Assembly (NCBI GenBank): GCA_038522635.1
Contig: JBCBJZ010000128.1
Location: 1 to 10,632 of the forward strand
Reading direction: 5' to 3'
DNA from: JBCBJZ01 sp038522635
GTDB lineage: Bacteria > Pseudomonadota > Alphaproteobacteria > Rhizobiales > Hyphomicrobiaceae
DNA: 10,632 nt
Each line of letters starts with the position of its first letter. The first letter of the stretch is position 1. Below are positions 1 through 4,613 of the stretch, one piece after another. The position numbers and the translations under genes were made by a program. A model generated the notes under the pieces. That model saw only the letters and a list, made by a program, of their open reading frames with translations. It had not been told where the DNA came from and did not search any database.

Positions 1-206
1 CAACTGTCATCCTCGCCCTTGTGGCGAGGATCCAACGCGCAGCGAGTCCGGACGGTGGCGATGGCATGCACTCGTACGGCCGGGCGACGCGTCACGACAG
101 ACCGCGCTGGTCGAGAGATGGATCCTACCCACAAGGGGTAGGATGACAGTGGAGGAGGCTGAGGCATAGTGGCCATCGAGACGCGGTTGGCGCGCGGGCT
201 GCGGCC
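1..206. repeat. Palindrome-ended repeat element, copy 1, with diverged tail
   Basis: The core (3-150) is bounded by imperfect 32-bp terminal inverted repeats at 3-34 and 119-150, matching at 28 of 32 positions; the outer ten bases are ACTGTCATCC and its exact reverse complement. Each arm also folds on itself into a 9-bp perfect stem with a 5-nt loop (9-31 and 122-144). The core recurs at 269-416 with about five mismatches. A tail (151-206) also recurs, at only about three quarters identity. Short palindromes beginning TGTCATCC are common intergenic REP/MITE-like repeats in alphaproteobacteria, and this is probably a member. It has no coding capacity of its own. The window edge may cut the unit on the left. 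Confidence 0.8.
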
Positions 207-266
207 ACATGGGGTGCCCGCCGCGGTCACCGTTGCCAAGATTGCACGGGGCATGCGCGACCACCA

Positions 267-473
267 CAACTGTCATCCTCGCCCTTGTGGCGAGGATCCA
301 ACGCGCAGCGAGTCCGGACGGTGGCGATGGCATGCACTCGTACAGCCGGGCGCCGCTTCCCGACAGACCGCGCTGGTCGAGAGATGGATCCTACCCACAA
401 GGGGTAGGATGACAGCGGGCGTGGCTGAGGCGTGGCGGCTATAGAGACGAAGGCTGCCGCGCGGGCTGCGGCC
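267..473. repeat. Palindrome-ended repeat element, copy 2, with diverged tail
   Basis: This is the second copy, offset by 266 bp from the first with no indel through the core. The inverted-repeat arms are at about 269-300 and 385-415, and the two 9-bp hairpins are intact (275-297 and 388-410). The tail (417-473) matches 151-206 at roughly 74%, with one indel, and ends in a shared 16-bp match at 458-473. The unit lies just past the rpsI stop, so transcripts leaving the ribosomal-protein operon would read through it. Bases 207-266 between the units, and 474-489, hold nothing else that I can identify. Confidence 0.8.
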
Positions 474-489
474 GCCCGGCCGGCAGGCT

Positions 490-990
490 TTAGCGCTTCG
501 AGAACTGGAAGCTGCGGCGGGCTTTCGCGCGTCCGTACTTCTTGCGCTCCACCACGCGGCTGTCGCGGGTGAGGAAGCCACCGTTCTTCAACGTGCCGCG
601 CAGCTCCGGCTCAAAACGCGTCAACGCGATCGAGAGGCCGTGGCGGACCGCGCCCGCTTGCCCCGAGAGCCCCCCGCCCGAAACGGTGGCCATCACGTCG
701 TACTGGTTGAGCCGGTTGACCGCGACGAGCGGCTGCTTCAGCAGCATTTGAAGGACGCTACGCGCGAAATACGTCTCGAACTCACGCTTGTTGATCGTGA
801 TGCGCCCGCTGCCCGGCTTGATCCAGACGCGCGCAACCGCATCCTTGCGCTTGCCAGTGGCGTAAGCGCGGCCGTGCTGGTCGAGCTTTTGTTCGTAGAC
901 GGGCTGGTCGCCGGCACCCGCTGCGGCCGGGGCGGCACCGTCCTTCAGGGCGCTGAGATCGTCGAGCGTTTTGGATTCGGTTTCGGCCAT
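490..990 (-). CDS. rpsI: 30S ribosomal protein S9
   Basis: The product is the 166-residue uS9 protein of the small ribosomal subunit, whose basic C-terminal tail reaches the P-site tRNA. The family core begins with YATGKRKDAVARV (about residues 43-55), continues through the GGGLSGQAGAVRHG segment, and ends in the typical KKYGRAKARRSFQFSKR tail with the invariant terminal Lys-Arg. An acidic, Ala-rich N-terminal extension of about 40 residues makes it longer than the roughly 130-residue E. coli protein, as is usual in alphaproteobacteria. The gene lies 6 bp downstream of rplM. The Shine-Dalgarno-like AGAGGGA lies inside the last codons of rplM, so translation is probably coupled. The strand, reading frame and C-terminus are unambiguous. 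Confidence 0.98.
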   Translation of the reverse strand: MAETESKTLDDLSALKDGAAPAAAGAGDQPVYEQKLDQHGRAYATGKRKDAVARVWIKPGSGRITINKREFETYFARSVLQMLLKQPLVAVNRLNQYDVMATVSGGGLSGQAGAVRHGLSIALTRFEPELRGTLKNGGFLTRDSRVVERKKYGRAKARRSFQFSKR

Positions 991-996
991 CGCGCG

Positions 997-1458
997 TTAG
1001 TCCCTCTTGTTTTTGCGGTTGAGCGCGGAGACATCCAACGGCTCGGGCTTTTGGGCTTCGTGGGGGTGGTCGGTGCCAGCGTAAATGCGCAGGTTGCCGA
1101 GCAGTTTCCGGCTGAGCGGGCCGCCGGGCATCATGCGTTCCACGGCCTTTTGCAGCACGCGTTCGGGGAACCGGCCTTCCAGCAACTGGCGTGGCGTGCG
1201 CTGCTTGATGCCGCCGGGATAGCCCGTGTGCCAATAGTAGACTTTGTTGTCGCGCTTGTTGCCGGTGAACACGACCTTATCGGCGTTGATGACGACGATG
1301 TTGTCACCGGTGTCGATGTGCGGTGTGAAGGTTGCCTTGTGCTTGCCGCGCAGGCGCTTGGCAATCTCGGCGGCGAGGCGGCCGACGACCAGGTCGGTGG
1401 CGTCGATCAGCACCCATTTCTTTTCGACTTCGCCGACTTTGGCGGAGTAGGTCTTCAT
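997..1458 (-). CDS. rplM: 50S ribosomal protein L13
   Basis: The product is the 153-residue uL13 protein, an early-assembling protein of the large subunit. Recognisable segments are the N-terminal KWVLIDATDLVVGRLAAEIA, the HIDTGDNIVVINADKVVFTG block, the YYWHTGYPGGIK motif and the AVERMMPGGPLSRKLLGNLRIYAG region, all in family order and at normal length. The start ATG at 1456-1458 is preceded by GAGGAG at 1471-1476, about 12 nt upstream. It is the first gene of an operon with rpsI, the near-universal bacterial pairing. The upstream 353-bp region contains a repeated small hairpin that would lie in the mRNA leader. L13 is known to autoregulate its operon in some bacteria, but I cannot show that here. 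Confidence 0.98.
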   Translation of the reverse strand: MKTYSAKVGEVEKKWVLIDATDLVVGRLAAEIAKRLRGKHKATFTPHIDTGDNIVVINADKVVFTGNKRDNKVYYWHTGYPGGIKQRTPRQLLEGRFPERVLQKAVERMMPGGPLSRKLLGNLRIYAGTDHPHEAQKPEPLDVSALNRKNKRD

Positions 1459-1503
1459 GGCGCGTTCGTGCTCCTCAAGTTCATCCGCCCCACGACGGTG
1501 AGA

Positions 1504-1533
1504 TCACCGAAGGCGACAGATGAACGGCAATAG
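1504..1533 (-). repeat. rplM leader repeat, copy proximal to rplM
   Basis: This copy matches 1560-1589 at 25 of 30 positions, with a 56-bp offset. The best-conserved part, 1504-1516, is identical in both. Read as minus-strand RNA it is UCGCCUUCGGUGA, which can fold into a 5-bp stem (one G-U pair) with a UUC loop. It lies about 45 nt upstream of the rplM start codon. Function is unknown. Confidence 0.6.
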
Positions 1534-1559
1534 AGTTCGGTCATTTGCCGCAAGTGTGT

Positions 1560-1589
1560 TCACCGAAGGCGAAAGACGGGCGGCAAAAG
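1560..1589 (-). repeat. rplM leader repeat, distal copy
   Basis: This is the partner of the repeat at 1504-1533. The hairpin-forming 13 bases (1560-1572) are unchanged, while the flank carries five substitutions between copies. It is followed in the minus direction by further leader sequence without other recognisable structure. Confidence 0.6.
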
Positions 1590-1716
1590 TAGGGGTTGCG
1601 ACGTTCTTGAAACGGCGAAATCGATTGTGGCGCGTTGCACCCATCTCACGTTTAAGCGCGCTCCGATAAAGGCGTAGCGCGGCGAGACAGAGACGGCCCG
1701 GCCACCTGAGAGCGCT

Positions 1717-1745
1717 GAGATGACCTGCGCGCCCGATCGTGTCAA
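1717..1745 (-). promoter_or_regulatory. Possible rplM-rpsI promoter
   Basis: A perfect TTGACA on the minus strand (1740-1745) lies just past the thioesterase terminator, where a promoter for the ribosomal-protein operon would be expected. The hexamer 17 bp downstream is CATCTC (1717-1722), a poor -10. Alphaproteobacterial -10 elements are often weak, so the call rests mainly on the -35 and on position. Confidence 0.3.
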
Positions 1746-1789
1746 TAAAAATCGCGGTTTTCCAAGAAGGCATAGCAAAAACAGCGCGT

Positions 1790-1814
1790 TAAAATGAGGT
1801 ATTATGATACCTCA
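1790..1814 (-). terminator. Intrinsic terminator of the thioesterase gene
   Basis: On the minus strand, TGAGGTAT pairs perfectly with ATACCTCA (1807-1814 with 1795-1802) around a 4-nt loop, followed directly by TTTT (1791-1794). The stem begins within the gene: the TGA stop codon (1812-1814) is part of the upstream arm. The plus-strand reading has no T-run after the stem, so it should act only on minus-strand transcripts. It separates the thioesterase gene from the rplM-rpsI operon. Confidence 0.7.
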
Positions 1815-2300
1815 CCGCTTCGGCAGCACGTAATTGGCCACCGCATGGGCGACCAGATCGCTCTCGCCCACCGTGCGCATCGCGATGTCGATCACCATGG
1901 TCCGCCGGCCTTCGCGCAAGATGCTGGTGCGCGCAAGGACGTCCTTCGCGGCCGGGCGGCTCAGGAAATTGATGGTCATGGTGCTCGTTGCCGCGGTCAG
2001 GCCGTCAGCGCCACGGCGGGCAACGATGGCGACGTAGGCGGCATAGTCCGCGACCGTGAACAATGAGGGCCCGGAGATCGTACCGCCCGGCCGCAACAGG
2101 CGTTCATGCGCGGTTAAGCGGACATCGCAATGCTCGGCGCTTACCGCATCCACGTGCAGCACCCGACCGCCGATGTGAATTTGCGGAAACGCGTCATCGA
2201 TGATTTGCGCCACGATGCTCGGGTCATGGTGGGCGCCTGGATCATGGTGGGCACTGGGACCGGGAACCGCGGAGGGATCGGGTGAATTGTGTTGGATCAT
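1812..2300 (-). CDS. PaaI-family hotdog-fold thioesterase
   Basis: The product is 162 residues and is a probable acyl-CoA thioesterase of the 4HBT/PaaI hotdog superfamily, a cytoplasmic hydrolase releasing free acid and CoA. Visible family features are the central-helix segment RPGGTISGPSLFTVADYAAY (about residues 70-89), which carries the catalytic-side acidic residue, the strand ATSTMTINFLSRPAAKDVLA, and the closing VAHAVANYVLP strand. A PaaI gene beside rplM is typical of Hyphomicrobiales. The N-terminal 28 residues are low complexity, including a tandem AHHDPG/AHHDPS from an 18-bp DNA repeat (2224-2259), and make the protein longer than most relatives. The chosen ATG (2298-2300) has no clear Shine-Dalgarno sequence; a GTG shortly after the His-Asp repeat is an alternative start. 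The physiological substrate is unknown. Confidence 0.85.
   Translation of the reverse strand: MIQHNSPDPSAVPGPSAHHDPGAHHDPSIVAQIIDDAFPQIHIGGRVLHVDAVSAEHCDVRLTAHERLLRPGGTISGPSLFTVADYAAYVAIVARRGADGLTAATSTMTINFLSRPAAKDVLARTSILREGRRTMVIDIAMRTVGESDLVAHAVANYVLPKR
2224..2259 (-). repeat. 18-bp tandem repeat inside the thioesterase gene
   Basis: The two 18-bp units, 2224-2241 and 2242-2259, differ at three positions. They encode consecutive AHHDPG and AHHDPS hexapeptides in the non-conserved N-terminus, ahead of the hotdog domain. This is probably a replication-slippage product in a tolerant region. Confidence 0.7.
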
Positions 2301-2333
2301 GCGGGGATCATCAGGGGATCATACGTGGACCAT
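2294..2333 (-). promoter_or_regulatory. 11-bp phased repeats and chain of overlapping mini-ORFs at the thioesterase start
   Basis: GGATCAT (plus strand) occurs three times at exact 11-bp steps (2294, 2305, 2316). On the minus strand each gives ATGATCC, and the last contains the annotated start codon. This creates a chain of tiny reading frames: MVHV-stop from 2333, MIP-stop from 2322 and MIPA-stop from 2311. Each stop overlaps the next ATG (ATGA, TGATG, ATGA), and the final stop overlaps the gene's own start. No Shine-Dalgarno sequence precedes the chain. It could allow coupled re-initiation or be a by-product of the repeat; function is unproven. Confidence 0.35.
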
Positions 2334-2368
2334 GGCGCGAAAGCGGGCACAAACCGGGGCGGTGTCGA

Positions 2369-2397
2369 ATTGTGGTGTCATACCGAAGCCCTATATA
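2369..2397 (+). promoter_or_regulatory. Possible promoter of the secreted-protein gene
   Basis: CTATATAG at 2391-2398 is the only TATA-like element in this GC-rich divergent intergenic region and lies about 36 bp before the start codon at 2433. CTATAT equals the alphaproteobacterial -10 consensus. ATTGTG at 2369-2374 is a weak -35 at 16-bp spacing. CTATATAG is self-complementary, so it could in principle also serve the divergent thioesterase gene. Confidence 0.4.
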
Positions 2398-2432
2398 GCG
2401 CTCGCTGCGCTTGGGCAGCCAGGAGAAAAGCG

Positions 2433-2951
2433 ATGAGAGCGACGCTCAAAAAAATGATGGCCGCAGTCGTGTTTGCAGGGGCGACCCTTGCCATGGCTGC
2501 AAGCCTGCCCGCCAACGCTGAGCAGTTCGATGAGGTGAAGCTGACCCAGGCCGACATCGACCGCTACATCGTCGTGCAAAAAGGGCTGCAGAAGTTGTCC
2601 GACAAGCCGCCGCAGACCAAGGCGGAAGAGGAGCAACTGCAAAAGCAGCTCGAAGACATTACGAAGCGCGGCGGCTTTGTCAGTTACGAGCGCTTCGATG
2701 CGGTGGCGCAGACGATCGCGCTTGTGATGTCGGGTATCGATCCGGAGACAGGCGTCTTCAAGGAGCCGAAGATCGCCATTCAGGAAGAGATCGCCGGTCT
2801 GAAGGCGGACCCCGATGTGCCAAAGGATGAAAAGGCGCGGCTGCTGCGCGATTTGCAGGAGGCGTTGCGAACCACGCCACCGCTGAAGTTCAAAGCCAAC
2901 GGTGCGTTGGTGAAAAAGAACATCAAGAAACTTGAGGCGGTGCTCAACTGA
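2433..2951 (+). CDS. Conserved secreted (periplasmic) protein of unknown function
   Basis: The product is 172 residues. The start is ATG 2433, preceded by AGGAGA at 2421-2426; the open frame extends upstream but lacks a comparable ribosome-binding site there. The N-terminus is a textbook Sec signal peptide: basic MRATLKK, a hydrophobic stretch of about 17 residues, and probable cleavage after ANA at residues 27-29. The mature part is charged and mostly helical in character, with a heptad-like KAEEEQLQKQLEDI segment and a conserved-looking VMSGIDPETG motif in the middle. It has no cysteines, lipobox or further membrane segments. It resembles, from memory, a widespread hypothetical family of Hyphomicrobiales containing a similar MAGIDP motif. 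No function is known to me, and the neighbours give no specific hint. It appears to be transcribed alone from a promoter near 2391. Confidence 0.85.
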   Translation: MRATLKKMMAAVVFAGATLAMAASLPANAEQFDEVKLTQADIDRYIVVQKGLQKLSDKPPQTKAEEEQLQKQLEDITKRGGFVSYERFDAVAQTIALVMSGIDPETGVFKEPKIAIQEEIAGLKADPDVPKDEKARLLRDLQEALRTTPPLKFKANGALVKKNIKKLEAVLN

Positions 2952-3107
2952 TCCCGCAAAGTCGGTGGTCTTAGAGGCGCGGGCGTTCGATTGCGGGCGC
3001 TGTTGGCATCAACTAGGGTGGCGGGCGAACAGAAGCGGCGTCAATCGATCGATCGCGCGCTTCAAGATCGGTCGCCACCACCTCACCGCGCTTCAAGGAT
3101 TCCCGCC

Positions 3108-3956
3108 ATGCCCCAAGACGCCAGCGAGCCGACCGTAACGGGCGCTGCCGCAAAGCCAGCTGTCACGGCGCCGCTGTCTCAAACGGATGACGGCCCTGTG
3201 CGGACTTTGACGCTGGACGATGCGGCCCGGCGTAATCCGCTGTCGGAAGAGATGATGGCGGCACTTCAGGGCGCGCTTTGCACAGCCGGTGGTGATCACA
3301 ACGTGCGTGCGGTGGTGATCGCTGCCAACGGGCCTGCATTCTCAGCGGGGCATGACCTACGCCAGCTCACCGCGCGCCGTAGCGACCCCGATGGCGGACG
3401 CGCCTATTTTTCAGCCCTGATGACCGCGTGCGCGCAACTGATGCAAGCTGTGGTTCACGCACCAATCCCGGTGATCGCGGCGGTCGAAGGGGTGGCAAGC
3501 GCGGCCGGCTGCCAGTTGGTCGCAAGTTGCGATCTGGCGGTGGCAGGCGCGAACGCGCGGTTTTGTACGCCTGGCGTCAACATCGGGCTCTTCTGCTCAA
3601 CGCCGATGGTGGCGCTATCGCGCAACGTCTCGCGCAAGGCGGCGATGGAAATGCTGTTGCTGGGTGAAATGGCGGATGCGTCGACCGCGCGCGAACACGG
3701 CCTCGTCAACAAGGTGGTTGAGCCCGGCGAAGCGCTTGGTGAAGCGCAGCGGATGGCCGGCATCATCGCGTCGAAGGCGCGTGGCGTGACCGCGATCGGC
3801 AAGGAAGCCTTCTACCGGCAGCTTGAGATGCCCCTGGCCGACGCCTACGCCTATGCGGGCGAGGTGATGGTGCGCAACATGCTCGAAGCTGATGCGCGCG
3901 AAGGGATCGGCGCCTTCCTCGACAAGCGCGCGCCGACCTGGTCGGACAACCCTTGA
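3108..3956 (+). CDS. ECHDC3-like crotonase-fold protein (annotatable as enoyl-CoA hydratase, catalytic Glu pair absent)
   Basis: The product is 282 residues in the enoyl-CoA hydratase/isomerase (crotonase) superfamily. ATG 3108 is preferred because AAGGA lies 9-10 nt upstream; an upstream in-frame ATG at 2991 has no such signal and adds unconserved sequence. The first oxyanion-hole segment is SAGHDL (79-84) and the second is AAGCQL (132-137). The block CTPGVNIGLFCSTP (153-166) and the C-terminal FLDKRAPTWS closely resemble human ECHDC3. In rat mitochondrial hydratase the catalytic glutamates are E144 and E164; the equivalent positions here are Gln136 and Gly156, with the same 20-residue spacing. 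CoA-thioester binding is likely but classical hydration is doubtful, so the true reaction is unknown. The next gene (CoA-binding) follows immediately on the same strand and is probably co-transcribed. Confidence 0.9.
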   Translation: MPQDASEPTVTGAAAKPAVTAPLSQTDDGPVRTLTLDDAARRNPLSEEMMAALQGALCTAGGDHNVRAVVIAANGPAFSAGHDLRQLTARRSDPDGGRAYFSALMTACAQLMQAVVHAPIPVIAAVEGVASAAGCQLVASCDLAVAGANARFCTPGVNIGLFCSTPMVALSRNVSRKAAMEMLLLGEMADASTAREHGLVNKVVEPGEALGEAQRMAGIIASKARGVTAIGKEAFYRQLEMPLADAYAYAGEVMVRNMLEADAREGIGAFLDKRAPTWSDNP

Positions 3957-3979
3957 GCAAGCGAGCCGTGAGCCAGCCG

Positions 3980-4531
3980 ATGACGACGAACACGACAGGC
4001 GCAAGCGAAGCCTACAGCGACGCCGAGATCAGCGCGATTTTGAGCGACAACCGGGTCTTCGCACTGGTCGGCGCAAGCGCGAACACCAGCCGGCCAAGCG
4101 CGTTCGTGATGAAGTATCTGCTCAACAAGGGCTACACGGTGCATCCGATCAATCCCGGCCAAGCGGGCGGCACGATCATGGGGCAGACGGTCTACGCGCG
4201 GCTGGCGGACGTGCCAGCTCCCGTGGACATCGTCGATATCTTCCGCAATGCGGAAGCCGCTGCCGCCATCACCGATGAAGCGATCGCGCTGAAAGAGGCG
4301 CTGCAGATCAAGGTGGTCTGGATGCAACTGGGCGTGCGCCACGAGGGTGCTCGCGATCGTGCGCAGGCAGCCGGTCTGCAGGTTGTGATGAACCGGTGCC
4401 CCAAGATTGAGTATGCGCGGTTGTCGGGCGAGATCGGTTGGGCCGGCGTCAACGCCAAGCGGATATCGTCGGTGCGCCCGCAGTTGGCTGGCACGGGCGT
4501 GCAGAACCACGGGCTAAGGCGCGGCTCTTGA
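3980..4531 (+). CDS. CoA-binding Rossmann-fold protein (YccU-like)
   Basis: The product is 183 residues from ATG 3980. It is a single CoA_binding_2-type domain related to the N-terminal nucleotide-binding part of succinyl-CoA synthetase alpha and to E. coli YccU. The glycine-rich turn is FALVGASANTSRPS (27-40), followed by the strand GYTVHPINPG (51-60), the DIVDIFRN strand-helix and the characteristic KVVWMQLGVRHEGAR and MNRCPKIEY segments. The precise role of the family is unsettled. Alternative in-frame starts are TTG 3953, which overlaps the crotonase stop as TTGA, and GTG 3968. None has a strong Shine-Dalgarno sequence, so the start is uncertain. The overlap or near-contact with the crotonase gene suggests one operon and a shared link to acyl-CoA metabolism. 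In relatives an O-acetylhomoserine sulfhydrylase gene often follows; here dnaX does. Confidence 0.88.
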   Translation: MTTNTTGASEAYSDAEISAILSDNRVFALVGASANTSRPSAFVMKYLLNKGYTVHPINPGQAGGTIMGQTVYARLADVPAPVDIVDIFRNAEAAAAITDEAIALKEALQIKVVWMQLGVRHEGARDRAQAAGLQVVMNRCPKIEYARLSGEIGWAGVNAKRISSVRPQLAGTGVQNHGLRRGS

Positions 4532-4613
4532 GCGGTTTACGCTCGCGTTCGCGCGCACGGCGGGTGGCAGCAGCGGGTCCGCTCAACGGCGGTGTTCAAG
4601 CAAGGCGGATGGC

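Larger units (their letters stand above)
1459..1811. other. Gene-free 353-bp region upstream of rplM
   Basis: No plausible gene lies here. In the minus-strand direction it begins with the thioesterase terminator (1790-1814), then a possible -35 hexamer TTGACA (1740-1745), then about 240 bp of probable untranslated leader leading to the rplM ribosome-binding site at 1471-1476. The leader contains two imperfect 30-bp direct repeats (1504-1533 and 1560-1589). Short open frames through it have no family resemblance or ribosome-binding site. Confidence 0.7.

Noticed and set aside
1..473. CRISPR array
   Set aside because: There are only two units, each about 150-200 bp with terminal inverted repeats; no short regular repeats with unique spacers.
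1..581. Several 70-110 codon frames across the repeats
   Set aside because: They run through palindromic repeat DNA, recur only because the repeat recurs, and lack starts with ribosome-binding sites.
640..1533. Plus-strand 297-codon open frame
   Set aside because: It lies antisense to rplM and rpsI, which are certain, and its translation is low complexity with no family resemblance. It is a shadow of GC-rich codon use.
2289..2432. Longer N-terminus for the secreted protein from 2289
   Set aside because: It has no ribosome-binding site, overlaps the divergent gene's start, and would bury the clear signal peptide. ATG 2433 has AGGAGA in place.
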